From: Entoloma clypeatum
Taxonomy: Eukaryota; Basidiomycota; Agaricomycetes; Agaricales; Entolomataceae
DNA length: 64,000 bases
Assembly (NCBI GenBank): GCA_963565915.1
Contig: OY751485.1
Span: forward strand, 682,001-746,000
Direction of reading: 5' to 3'
Shown: in pieces, positions 31,451-42,796 of the stretch
Layout: each line of letters starts with the position of its first letter
Numbering within the stretch: position 1 is the first letter of the stretch
Program-made: the position numbers and the translations under genes
The notes under the pieces: generated by a model
The model's database searches: none
What the model was told of the DNA's origin: nothing
The model's input: the letters and a program-made list of their open reading frames with translations, nothing else

Positions 31451-32062
31451 TTGGAGATCTGTTGCATCCTACAGCAGGTGCTTGACGAAGAACTAGACAA
31501 CGACGAGCATCGCCCCCACGGCGAGATAGCAGAGAGCATCCATCTTGCTCAGCAACACCAGATCGCGCGTTACAACGCCCGACAGAATGAACTCGAAAGT
31601 TTTTGTGTTCAAGAAGGACCTCAGACAGGTCGGATCACAGAGATCAGAGAGTTTATCGGTGTCCAGACAACCGTTATCAGAAGATTGATTAGGACGCTCA
31701 CATCGAGACATCCCAGAGCCACATCATCACGTCTTACTCGAAGCAGCAGATCTACGCCCACTTCACCACCGAAGAACAACAGACCGAGTACAACCGCTGG
31801 GCACGAAACGAGAGACTTGACCCCTTCTCGAGACCAACAGACGCGCAGGAACAGAGATTCCTTAGAGATTTACAGAGGAAATACTCTGAACATTTTGCCA
31901 CCGATTCCGCCAACGAGTCCCCTGACGAATTTACTTTTGACTCCGTGCAGTCAGATATCGAACAGACGCCTAGAACAGGGACTCATTTTCAATCCTTACC
32001 TGTATCCCGAACCCCATCTTCATCCCAACAACCCGACTCCTCTTCTCCTCCGCAGACTCTAA
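31451..32062 (+). CDS. Gypsy G leader ORF (possible gag N-terminus)
   Basis: A frame of 203 codons ends three bases before the ATG at 32065. Its first part (MEICCILQQVLDEELDNDEHR) is plausible protein; the second half is Ser/Thr/Pro/Arg-rich and may be only a shadow of the overlapping gag frame that opens at 31945. It could be an N-terminal gag extension joined by a frameshift. Confidence 0.35.
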   Translation: MEICCILQQVLDEELDNDEHRPHGEIAESIHLAQQHQIARYNARQNELESFCVQEGPQTGRITEIREFIGVQTTVIRRLIRTLTSRHPRATSSRLTRSSRSTPTSPPKNNRPSTTAGHETRDLTPSRDQQTRRNRDSLEIYRGNTLNILPPIPPTSPLTNLLLTPCSQISNRRLEQGLIFNPYLYPEPHLHPNNPTPLLLRRL

Positions 32063-32931
32063 ACATGGCAGAAGCTCCGGCTGTACAAACAATGGATACA
32101 TCCAAGATCATCAAGGATCCTGGGATGTTCAAGGACAGATACACCTTTGACGAGTGGTGGAAAGCCACCAAACTATACATCAGGTTCCAAAAGAGCCTCA
32201 CAGACAATCAGAAGATTCTTGCGGTACTATCCTGCATGATGGAAGGGTCCGGCAGACACTGGGCCAGTAACAAGTTAGACGCTCTTAGCGCTGACAACGA
32301 GAACATCACCTGGCTAGGTTTTTCCGATGATATCACCACATGATTCTCCATCGCCAACAAGTCGGTCGCTGCCAAAGCAAGACTCGAAGTCCTGAAACAA
32401 GAGAAACGCACTGTTGATGAATTCTTGGATGAATTTGAAGAACTCTTGGGACTGTCAAACCTTGGCGAAGAAACTGGGAAATACATCCTAGAGAAAAACA
32501 TCAACCACAGAATCTCTGAACAAGTGGCTAGCGATGGCAAGACATACACCAATTACGCAAAGGAGATCCGAAACAAGGGACGACAGATGGAAGGACATGC
32601 ACTGGTCATCCGAGGTGGCGGCGACATGCGCACCGGATCGGGTACCACTTATGGTGGTCAGGGCAAGGCCATGGAGATCGACAAAGCAGGAGTAGCCCGT
32701 TGCTACAACTGTCAACGCTTCAGTCATCTGGCTAAAGACTGTAGCGCTCCAAAGAAGAAAGATGGTCGCAAGTGGTTCAACTGTGACCAAGAAGGCCATA
32801 TTGCGCGCAACTGCTGCAAGCCGAAGAAGAACTCCGGAAGGATTAGGAAGGTGTCTGAGGAAGATGCCGAGAATGATGAAACCACAATCTTAGAAGCCGA
32901 CGAGAAGGATTTTCCCAAAGGGTCCGATTAA
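31945..32931 (+). pseudogene. Gypsy G gag
   Basis: The likely start is MAEAPAVQTMDTSK at 32065, though the frame opens at 31945. Capsid-like FDEWWKATKLYIRFQ and MMEGSGRHWASNKL lie before a TGA at 32341-32343; the frame then continues with VAAKARLEVLKQEKRTVDEF. Two zinc knuckles follow: CYNCQRFSHLAKDC is complete, while the second (WFNCDQEGHIARNC) has Trp where the first Cys should be. Confidence 0.85.
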
Positions 32932-32972
32932 ATGATGCTAAGTCGTGACCCTTATCTATTAAACGGACTTGC

Positions 32973-35900
32973 TTGCCTTGTATGACTGCAGACAATAGAA
33001 CCTATGTCATCCCTGCCAAACGAGCCGCTGCGTCGACTAAGATTGTGAAGGGAGATAAACCTCCGAAAAGACGAGAGATCAGGCCGTTAGCTCAGCTCAG
33101 GACACGACGAGGACCAAAGGTTATCCAACCTGAGGTTGACAGCGGATGTGAGCGCACATGCATCCATCCCAGAATAGTATGCGAACAGAACCTCCCCACG
33201 CGAGGAATACCACCCATAGCAATTCTAAATGCGGATGGATCACCAAATCAACAACAGAAAGCGAGCCAACTTGCCGAAGTCAAACTGGATTTGGGAGAAC
33301 ATCAGGAAACCATGGAAGCAATGGTACTGGACATTGGAAGAATGGACATGCTCTTAGGACATGACTGGTTGGTACACCACAACCCCACAATCAATTGGAC
33401 AACCGGCGCGGTAACATTTAACCGGTGCCCAACAACATGTCGAACCAAACACTCGGATTTCAGGATTAACCTTAATGGTCGCAAACACCGAGTTCGCATG
33501 GTTGAGGTGCGCGACAAAGATGCACCCAAAAAGTCGGATCAGAAATGGAAGCCTGGAGACCCTATCTTGGAAGCTGTCACTCCCACACCACCTCCCACAA
33601 CCAAACGACCCTCATATGTTGAACGATTTGCTCATCTTTTCAAAAAAGAAAACTTCGATAAGATCCCAAAGGAAAGGGAATGGGACCATGGTATCGAACT
33701 TACACCGGACGCACCAAAGGAACTAGGGGGAAATACATATCCTATGACGCAAAAGGAACAAGAGGAATTGGACGCATTCATTGATGAGGGTCTAGCAACA
33801 GGAAAGATCCGTCCGTCCAAATCCCCTTATGCCTCCCCTTGCTTCTTCATCAACAAGAAGGATGGCTCCAAACGATTGGTACAAGATTACCGCATGGTCA
33901 ATAAATTCACGGTCAAAGACAAGTTCCCACTCCCACGAATATCCGATCTCTTGGACGTACTGAAAGATGCGGTCTACTTCAATAAAATGGACATCATGTG
34001 GGGCTATAACAATGTCCGGATTAAGGAGGGCAATGAATGGAAAGCTGCCTTCCTCACCAGCCGAGGGTTGTTCGAACCATTGGTCATGTTTTTTGGTCTT
34101 TGCAACTCCCCAGGAACGTTCTCGCGAATGATGGCTAGTCTATTCTGGGACCAGATCCGCCGACGTATCTGCGTGATCTACATGGATGACATCGTGGTTA
34201 TCGGTAAAACCAAGGAAGAACTCGCGCGAAACACTGAAGAAATCCTACAGATCCTATCGGACAATGATTTGTTCCTAAAGGAGAAGAAGTGTTTATGGGA
34301 AGTAACGAAATGTCCTATATTGGGATATGTGGTTGGTGAGGGACGTGTGGAGATGGAAACTGAGAAGGTGGATACAACTCGAAACTGGCAAGCACCCACA
34401 TCAAAAAAGGAAGTTCAGAAGTTCCTTGGATTTGCTAACTTCTATCGATGTTTTATTGAAGGGTACTCAAACATCGCGAAACCTCTCACCGTGCTCACAG
34501 GCGGTACAGCATTTACTTGGGGACCAACAGAGCAGCAAGCTTTTGAAGGTCTCATATGGGCAATTACATCGGCACCAGTCTTGGCATTACCGAAACCAGA
34601 GGGACAGTTCAGGGTGGAAACCGATGCATTGGGCTATGCAATTGGAGCAGTACTCTCTCAGAAGCAAGACGACAAATGGCACCCCATCGCGTTCTTGTCG
34701 CGGACCATGTCCGCAGCCGAACAGAATTACGAGATATACAACAAAGAACTCCTGGCAGTTGTGGAAGCATTGAAAGATTGGAGACACTATCTGCTTGAAG
34801 CCAGGGAACGTTTCGAGATCTTGACCGATCACAAGAACCTGGAATATTTCCGTCGTCCTCAGGACCTAAATCAACGACAGCGACACTGGAAAATGAAGTT
34901 ACAAGACTATGACTTCGAATTATGGCATGTACCTGGCAAGACCAATGCAAAAGTGGACATCCTGTCACGCTTACCCTGGTATGAAGCGGAACTCGAACCA
35001 CAGGACAGTGACCAAATGCTCAAGGAGGGACTATTCTTGAAACGGTTGGAATCAGAAGATGTGGTACAAATGGAGATGTTCACGGAGGAACAATTCTTTG
35101 AAGGGGGTGAAACATCTGATTCCATCAAAATTGGAAACGTCACAACCATTGAAAATCCATGGATCACATGCATCAAGGGTTCAAACCGCATGGAGACAGA
35201 AGTAGCGCAGGGCCTAAAAAAGAATCCTCATTGGTATCAGCAAGAGAATGGGATCACCTACGCAGGAGAATGAGTCTATGTCCCGCCAGACCCACAATTA
35301 CGACAAGAATTGATGTTTGAGTCACACAATGCACCAGTGGCTGGACATCCAGGACAGTACCAGACACATGAACTCCTCACTCGCACCTACTGGTGGCCTA
35401 CCATACTGCATGATGTGAAGAAGTATGTAAAGGGTTGCGACACTTGTCAACGCAACAAGATTAACTGACAAAAGCGACATGCTCCGCTACATCCCCATGC
35501 AGCACCAAGTCACCCATGGGAAGACATAGGAATTGACGTTGTGGGACCGATACCAGAATCTGATGGAAAAAACGCAATTCTGGTCATCACGGATAGACAT
35601 TCGAAGATGCTTCACCTCATTCCGACAACCGTGGAACTATCAGCGGAAGGATTAGCCAAGATCTATTGGGATCAGATATGGAAGCTTCATGGGATCCCAA
35701 AGAAGATCATCAGCGATAGGGGACCGCAGTTCGCTGTGAAGTTCATGGAGATACTCTGCCGCATGCTAGGGATCAAGAGGAACCTGTCCACCGCATACCA
35801 CCCACAGACTGATGGACAGGCCGAGCGATCACATCAGGAAACAGAAGCATTCTTACGAAACTTTGTCAACCATCTACAGGATGATTGGGCAGAATGGATC

Positions 35901-36581
35901 GCAATCGCAGAGTTCCAGTACAATGACAAAGAACATCAGGCGACGAAGCACACCCCATTCTACCTCAACTACGGTTTACATCCATGGAAGGGAGAACTCG
36001 TGTTAGAAGATACCAATCCGGCTGCCAACGACTTCTTGAAAAAACTCAAACAGGCACGAGAAGAAGCCAATGCTGCGCTGAAACAAGCACAGGATCAGAT
36101 GAAGAAGACAGTTGACACACGGCGAAGTCCGTCTCGGGACTACCACATCGGAGACAAGGTGTGGCTGGAAGGGACTAACATCAGGACCGATCGCCCCTCA
36201 AAGAAACTTGATGCACTCTGACATGGACCATTCAAAGTCCTAGAGAAGAAAGGAGCTAGCGCGTACCTTCTTGATCCTCCGAAGACTTGGAGGATGATTC
36301 ACCCTGTGTTCAATGAGACCCTGTTGTCACCATATGAAACTCCGAAGTACGCCATCCAGAAAAAAAAACCAGCCCCTGATCCGATCATCATCGAAGGACG
36401 AGAAGAGTACCATGTGTCTACAATCCTAGACTCTCAAAAGTTCCGCGGAAAGATCCAGTACCTCGTCCAGTGGGAAGGATATGGTCCAGAAGAGAACACA
36501 TGGGAACCTTGAGCTAATGTTCAGAACGCTCAAGATTTGATCCGTGATTTCCATCGGCAGAACCCGTCTCGCCCACGATAA
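32973..36581 (+). pseudogene. Gypsy G pol
   Basis: One frame of 1,203 codons with TGA at 35271, 35466, 36219 and 36510. Domains in order: aspartic protease (DSGCERTCI near 33139); RT with NKMDIMWGYN and an intact IYMDD box near 34180; RNase H with ETDALGYAIGA, YNKELLAV and LTDHKNLEYF; integrase zinc finger (H-x-H, CDTCQRN); core with GIDVVGP, SDRGPQF and a Glu in DGQAERSHQE; GPY-type region; chromodomain with [10 protein letters not shown] and [17 protein letters not shown]. Every catalytic residue I checked is present; the only visible defects are the four stops, each where relatives have Arg. Confidence 0.92.
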
Positions 36582-36716
36582 AAGACAGCTCTCAGAATCC
36601 ATGACAAGTATCGACCTCATCAGTCAACCACACACCGAGTTCCCCGCTCTAGTCCTTTTTCCTGCCCAATATAGCCTCCCCCTTCTTCTTCTATCTCTCA
36701 ACCATCCTCGCCGCCA

Positions 36717-37086
36717 TGTCAAACACCACCGTCACCTCCACCTCCACCACCGACATCAACCCTGCCATCGCCGCCCTCATGAACGAAGCACTCTCCATGA
36801 GAGACCAAATCCATGCTCTCGAAACTTCCCTTGCCGACCTCCTCCATCGCCAGATGCATATCCGGCTTCACTCACTATCCAATCTCCCCGTCGCCCCGAC
36901 TCCCGAGGAAAAACAAATTCTCGGAAATTACACCAGCACCCTCGTCATCGAAAACCGACGCATTCGGCTGGCCATCAAAGGCCTCGAGCTCGCTGTAGCC
37001 ATCAACGAGGAGTTGATATATGATTGGAGCCTCAAGGAAAGTCCGAACTGGTCCGATCCCGGCAACAACGAGGGATGGGGACAGTG
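36717..37086 (+). CDS. Small ORF of gypsy G between pol and the 3' LTR
   Basis: MSNTTVTSTSTTDINPAIAAL (36716 on) encodes 123 residues, sense to pol, with heptad-like helices (MNEALSMRDQIHALETSLADLLHRQ). It could be a third gene of the element, or a captured or degenerate piece. No homology recognised. It ends just before the polypurine tract GGAGAGGGGAACA. Confidence 0.45.
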
Positions 37087-37121
37087 ACTCTGTGAGGACA
37101 CAGAGCTTGGAGAGGGGAACA

Positions 37122-37523
37122 TGTTACGGACTCTACGGTATGAGGACCACGTCATATCTTTTACCTATCGGCCTGACCCGGCACCCTCTTACGAACTCAC
37201 TATGTCTAACGTCTACTTTCACAACCTTCGATTCCCAGTCTGACTCATTACATTACTTCGTCATCCCCTTTAGTATACTTCGCTCCCGCGCTGACTCGCT
37301 TTCCGCAGTCAGCTTACTCACTGTACATAGCCTTCCGCAGTCGCCTTACTCATGCGCACTGCCTTCCGCAGTACTGACTCATCCGCTACCGCCTATAGTC
37401 AGTACCTATATAAACCTCTTGTACTATAGTAGATTCCTTAGATTTAGCAATCACTTTGCTCTTCGCCTTTCCACTTTCCTGCATACTCTGCCCGAACCTT
37501 GGAACGGTTTGTTAAGCATAACA
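37122..37523 (+). repeat. 3' LTR of gypsy G
   Basis: TGTTACGGAC...AGCATAACA, 402 bp. It is preceded by GGAGAGGGGAACA and followed by ACAAT. Confidence 0.92.
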
Positions 37524-37528
37524 ACAAT

Positions 37529-37744
37529 CATGGCTCAATCTTTATTGGGAACAACCCTGTACAGGAATGCCGTACTAAACATATTGATCTAAGATATCAT
37601 GTCATCTGAGAATACATCTCTCGTGGATTGATCACTGTAGAGTACATTGAAGGCACATCCAATCCCGCGGATATGCTAACTAAAAATCTTAGTCGGGAAC
37701 TCTTTGAAAGATGTCGCCAACATTTAGGCTTGATATTTTCATAA
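37529..37744 (+). pseudogene. Copia B RNase H (second part)
   Basis: GSIFIGNNPVQECRTKHIDLRYHVI, TGA at 37607-37609, then EYISRGLITVEYIEGTSNPADMLTKNL and a natural stop at 37742. It completes the RNase H that breaks off at 30870. Confidence 0.85.
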
Positions 37745-37770
37745 TCCGATGCATACACATTGAGGGGGAG

Positions 37771-37960
37771 TGTTGAACGAATTCCACTCCTATAGATCTT
37801 TCATCTATAGCATCATGTGCTCAATCCCATGATGTACAAATAATGTACAAATAAGTAGACTAGTATATAAGACTGTCCTTATTCTCTGTGCAATATAACG
37901 CTTTTACTGAGTAACCCCCACCTTGCAAACACCTCTCTCAAAGGTTAGTAGTAAAGTTCT
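37771..37960 (+). repeat. 3' LTR of copia B (first part, split by copia C)
   Basis: TGTTGAACGAATTCCACTCC... to ...GTAAAGTTCT; continues after copia C with CCCTCTATCGTAGATACA (42777-42794). TATATAAGACTGTCC provides the TATA box. Confidence 0.85.
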
Positions 37961-38265
37961 TGTTGAAACTTTTCCCATCACGTAGATTAGATTAGATTAC
38001 ATCACGTGACCTTTACATATCTTCATTACATACTTGTTTGGTTGGTACAAACAGTAGTACAGTATATAAGACCAGGAAACTGTCAATATCAATAAGTTGT
38101 CTCTTGACTCTTAACCAGCTCCATCGCTCTCACCAGCCTCAACCGCTCTCACTAGCCTTACCCCCTCCAAACCATGTAAGTGACCATAGCGGTATCGTAG
38201 AGTACTTCCACTGTAGCTATGTTGCTCAGTACACCTGTGGCTAGCGCCCAGGTGGAACTTCAACA
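37961..38265 (+). repeat. 5' LTR of copia C
   Basis: TGTTGAAACTTTTCCC...GGAACTTCAACA with TATATAAGACC in the middle. Confidence 0.92.
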
Positions 38266-38280
38266 GGTTATGGGCCCCGG
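38266..38280 (+). promoter_or_regulatory. Copia primer-binding site (half initiator-tRNA type)
   Basis: GGTTATGGGCCCCGG directly follows the LTR. It matches the complement of the anticodon-side half of initiator-Met tRNA with one apparent mismatch. The same word follows the 5' LTRs of D, E and the E duplicate. Confidence 0.6.
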
Positions 38281-38635
38281 ATAGCAGAGGGACTTGGGAA
38301 TGCTGGCAACAGCGAGTACCTGCCCACTCTACCCTGGTTGGCAAAGAACCGATCGAAAGATCTAGGTTCTGAGTCTTACTTCTTCACACATGAACCTGGG
38401 AACGTCATTACGACAAGTACCTGTCATGAAGCGTCCCTAAGGGGATTGACTTAGTACACATCATGTGGAAACGTCGATCGTACCTCACACACTTCTGACA
38501 AAAAGGGTTTTTCCCACAAACCGCTATTCCTAAAGGGAATATGTTATGAGGAATCATTTATTTGTTTTCTCTAAAAAATCAAATTCATAAAAGAACATCA
38601 CTGATTGGGAAAAACTCCTTTTAGATTCATTAAAA

Positions 38636-40290
38636 ATGTCTACCTCTCGCTCCGCCCTCGACTCCATCGCCATTTTCGACGGCATCGACTACCCGAGTTG
38701 GGCCGAAAACATGAAATCATACCTTCTCCATCAAGGAGTCTGGCACCTTGTATCCGGCGACATTGAGCGCCCCGACATCAAGGACTTTACGGTCACGGTC
38801 TCCACCCCTGCCTCCGCCACCTCGACATCTGCGACACCTGCGACTCAACCTCCCGTGGTCACTATCACCGTCGACCAACCCGCCTTCCACAAGGAAAGGA
38901 AGACCTGGATTAGAGACAACGACATGGCTCTAGGTTCCATCCATCTCAAAGTCTCTGAAGCAATCAGGAGGCACATCAAGGACGCCGCAACCTCAAAAGA
39001 AGCTTGGACGTCATTGAAGGACACATACTCGAAGATCTCCCCCGCCACCATATTCGGCGACTTCAAGGCCGCTGCCTCCTTCAAGCTCTCGGGTCGCGAC
39101 CCCGTACCAGAAATCAAGCGCCTCGGGTCACTCTTCGCTCGCCTCAGCGACGCAAAGTTCGTCGTGCCTGATCTGATGCAAGCTATGATCCTGGCAAGTG
39201 CCATTCCTGACGCTTGGTCATCCCTCTCCACCGCCCTCTTCCAGGTCTACGACGCCGACGACTTCACATGGCAGGCCGTCACCGACAGCATCGTCTCTGA
39301 GTACCGGCGCAAGTATGCGATTGGGTCTACTCGGGCGTCCAACGAGCAGGCCCGGAAAATCTCCGGGACCAAGCGAAAGGGGCAAGACCCCAAATGGGAA
39401 AAGCAAACAGCGCCGAGTACCTCGCGTAACAATGCTGACGAGCAGCCTAACTCGACCGACCCAAGTACCGCTTCTGAAAAGAAGAAGGGAAAGGGACGCT
39501 GGCGCAACCAGAAGAAACGCGCCAACAATGCCAACAACGACTCTGACCATGCCGAGGAGATGGTCGAATTCATCGCACCGGCCATTGAGCAGCCCCCTCG
39601 TTATCCTGCTCCCTGTCCCCTTCCTCCTCGTCAACGTGCCCCTTGCCCTCTCCCTCCTCGTCATGCACCTACCTTCACCACTATAACGGGCTGCGGGAAA
39701 ACTTCAAGTACCGCGCAGCCTGAATCGGAGAAAACGCAGTCACTCCTGCAACGCATGAACCCGCCTCCTTCTCAGTACACCGGGCTTCCCTCTGGAAAGC
39801 CGTCTGTGTGGAAAAAGAACGAGAGGGTGCGAAGACTCGCCCGTGAAATCGGTGCTCAACCCTCTGGGTCAAACCTCCGTATCTTAGATACCATCATTCC
39901 TGACATCAACGAAAGGCCGGCTAAACAGCGTCGCGTAGCCCCGTTGATAGAAGAATCGCTGAAAATGATGGACATCGACCAGGAACGGATGGGGCTGGAT
40001 GTATTTGAGGACGAGATAGAACTTGACAGTTCGTCAAAACCCTTTCTTAAACCTTACCAATTGCGGAAAGCTAACAATACCTCTCAACAGACGTATGATA
40101 TAATAGCCAGTACCAGTACAGAATGCGTAGATCACTTTAGCAGTGATTTACATAAAAAATATATTAAACATTTTGCTTCTTGTACACATTGTAAGGAAAA
40201 AGAACGCGCGCAATGGATATTAGATTCCGGCGCCTCTTTACACTTCACCTATGAGTTTAAGGACTTCGCATACATATTATACAGTATGTA
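38636..40290 (+). pseudogene. Copia C gag and protease
   Basis: Starts MSTSRSALDSIAIFDGIDYPSWAENMKSY, the copia gag opening also seen in D and E. A long hydrophilic middle has Pro-rich repeats near 39600, then CTHCKEKERAQWILDSGASLHFTYEFKDFAY with the DSGAS protease site. At FAY the frame runs into the deletion junction and out of register. No CCHC knuckle is evident in this family's gag. Confidence 0.85.
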
Positions 40291-42400
40291 TATATCCCAA
40301 AGGAAAAACGTAGAAATTCCCTGGAGTCTAGATCTCGATTGATGATTTATCTCGGATCAAAGCCAGGGGTCAAAGGATACCGCTTCATGGATCCTGAGAC
40401 CAACACGATTTTCATGGGCGGGAAAGCTATCTTTGATGAAAGCAAGTACCCTAGATGCCATATCGACCTGTTGCCAGAAAACCATCCAGAAATGGAAAAC
40501 CCAGAACCGGCTGATGAGTTTGAGGACCTCATCCCCGGAAATGATGACAATGACAGTCATTACGAAAAACCTCACGACCCTGTTCCCACTGGACAGGATC
40601 ACCCTGAATCAGACAATGATTTGCCGCGTAGCGAGCCTGATGACGAGCCACGAGTACCCACTCCAGAGCCCGAGCAAGTACCAGATCGACCGATCAGGGA
40701 ACGACGAGTTCGGAGAATGCCAGACAGCATCTATGGGGAAGACACCCCTGCTTCTGATCTTGAAAAAATGGATCGAAGACATAGATTGGGCGGTCAAACG
40801 GCATGGATGAACGATCTCCTGATGGAGGCAATCTCCATCCAAGTAGGCATCATCGAAATGTCACACAAAGACATATACTCTCTTCCGAACAAAGAAGATT
40901 GGTATGCGGCAGAACGAAAAGAGCTAGACATGCTCAAAAGCCGCGGGGTGATCACAGAGTTAGTACCCCTACCTACAGGGAGGAAAGCTCTAAGGAACAA
41001 ATGGGTTTACAACGAAAAATCCGACGGGCGTTTGAAAGCACGCCTTGTTGCAAAAGGTTTCTCACAGGTAGAAGGGATTGACTTCAATCAGATCTTCTCA
41101 CCAGTAGTGAGATACGAGACCGTCCGATTAATTCTGGCATTGACAGCCCTTGAAGGGTGGTTCATGACACTCTTGGACGTCTCAGCAGCCTTCCTCTATG
41201 GAACACTCCGTGAGGTAATTTACATGCGACAGCCTGAGGGCTACATAGTAAAAGGGAAAGAAAACCTCGTGTACCGACTATACAAAGCCCTATACGGACT
41301 CAAGCAGGCCGCATTAGCCTGGTGGAGGGAACTCAATTCCTCCATGAAAAAGCTCGGCTTTGTCCAGCTTCACTCCGATGCGGGAGTTTTTATTCACACA
41401 AGTACCAAAGGGGAAACTGTGATCGCCGTCATTTATGTCAATGACTCTGCTTTTCTCGGCACAAACCGGGAATACATGCTGGAAAAGAAGAAGGCCTTCA
41501 TGACAACATGGGAATGTAGGGACCTAGGCCACCTAGTCCCTGATGGGGAACCAAAAGAATTTCTCTCTATCCAAATAAGGCAACGTGGGAAGAGGATCTT
41601 CATTGATCAAGTACCCTACCTTGAGAAAATTCTCGCACGCATGGGGATGAGCGAATCTAATGCCACCCATACCCCACTCCCGACGGGCTACAAACCCATG
41701 AAGTCTGAAGATGAACCCAATGCGGAACTCAGATCCAAGTACCAATCCGTCATCGGATCATTATTGTACTTAATGATCGGGACAAGACCCGACATTTGTT
41801 TCGCCGTGATCAAAATGTCCCAATTTTCCGCAAACCCTACCAAACGCCATTTAGAAGTGGCAAGGGATATTTGCAGGTATTTGAAGGCAACAAAAAATTA
41901 CGTGATCATGTACGATGGTGATTCTGGGAAAAGAATCTAGGCATTCACAGACTCCGATTGGGCGTCAGACGAAAACACCAGGAAGTCCACCACTGGTTAC
42001 TTCGTATCGCCGGCATCTGGAGCAGTAACATGGGTTTCATCGGCGCAAAAAACCATTGCACTCTCTTCCACGGAAGCAGAATACATGGCGCTATCAGATT
42101 GCAGTCGCGCAGTGACATGGCTTAGAAGCATGCTTGCCGAACTTGGGATGCAGATCGGATCAGTCCCGATCTATGGAGATAACAATGGCTCCGTCTTTAT
42201 CGCATCCAACCCTGTAACTGAGAAGCGATCCAAGCACATTGACGTGTGATTCCACTTTGTCAGAGAAAAAGTCTCCGAAGGAATAATTACAGTCGAATTC
42301 ATTGAAGGAGTGAACAACCCTGCAGACCTTTTAACTAAGAATCTGGGGAAAATCCTCTTTTCCAAGTTTATCCCGTACTTCGGATTGATAAAAAACTAGG
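40290..42400 (+). pseudogene. Copia C linker, reverse transcriptase and RNase H
   Basis: Resumes in the YIPKEK segment just before LMIYLGSKPGVKGYRF, then the acidic linker with PDRPIRERRVRRM (CGA Arg codon, TGA in copia D). RT has RNKWVYNEKSDGRLKARL, LDVSAAFLYG, YGLKQAALAWW and IYVNDS (Asn codon 41440-41442). TAG at 41938 interrupts before AFTDSDWASDEN; RNase H has SSTEAEYMALSDC, a TGA at 42247 and a natural end near 42398. Confidence 0.85.
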
Positions 42401-42466
42401 CGAAATAGAGTACCTATGTGGGAAAAAGTAAGATGTATTTAGAAGTATGTACTAAATATGGGGGGG

Positions 42467-42771
42467 TGTTGAAACTTTTCCCATCATGTAGATTAGATTA
42501 GATTACATCACGTGACCTTTACATATCTTCATTACATACTTGTTTGGTTGGTACAAACAGTAGTACAGTATATAAGACCAGGAAACTGTCAATATCAATA
42601 AGTTGTCTCTTGACTCTTAACCAGCTCCATCGCTCTCACCAGCCTCAACCGCTCTCACTAGCCTTACCCCCTCCAAACCATGTAAGTGACCATAGCGGTA
42701 TCGTAGAGTACTTCCACTGTAGCTATGTTGCTCAGTACACCTGTGGCTAGCGCCCAGGTGGAACTTCAACA
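42467..42771 (+). repeat. 3' LTR of copia C
   Basis: Same length as the 5' LTR; the only difference I noticed is CATG for CACG about 20 bp in. Confidence 0.92.
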
Positions 42772-42796
42772 GTTCTCCCTCTATCGTAGATACACG

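Larger units (their letters stand above)
30871..37523 (+). mobile_element. Gypsy G: complete chromodomain Ty3/gypsy element
   Basis: 402 bp LTRs (30871-31272, 37122-37523) flank the element; ACAAT at 30866-30870 and 37524-37528 is the 5 bp target duplication. Interior: self-priming site, gag and pol. Pol is one uninterrupted frame from 32973 to 36581 except for four TGA codons; gag has one. The LTRs differ at about six sites that I could see, all transitions. All other signals are intact. Confidence 0.93.
37961..42771 (+). mobile_element. Copia C: recent, integrase-deleted copia element
   Basis: 305 bp LTRs at 37961-38265 and 42467-42771, target duplication GTTCT (37956-37960 and 42772-42776). 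A copia-type primer site follows the 5' LTR and a G-run polypurine tract (42461-42466) precedes the 3' LTR. By eye the LTRs differ at one base, a CpG (CACG versus CATG near the start). Relative to copia D, about 1.05 kb covering the pre-integrase finger and most of the integrase is deleted at about 40274-40290. RT carries Asn in the active site and two stops follow. Confidence 0.93.
30425..42796 (+). mobile_element. Copia B: 5'-truncated element hosting gypsy G and copia C
   Basis: The RT end and RNase H start occupy 30425-30870. The remaining RNase H is at 37529-37744, followed by a polypurine tract TTGAGGGGGAG and a 3' LTR starting 37771. Gypsy G splits the RNase H, and copia C splits the LTR. 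Sequence 5' of 30425 is unrelated. The coding pieces carry TGA at 30670-30672 and 37607-37609. The LTR family is also seen as a solo LTR at 19452-19657. Confidence 0.8.

Noticed and set aside
41938..41940. TAG in copia C counted with the CpG-type stops
   Set aside because: Copia D has TAT at this codon, so it is a T-to-G transversion and not C-to-T decay.
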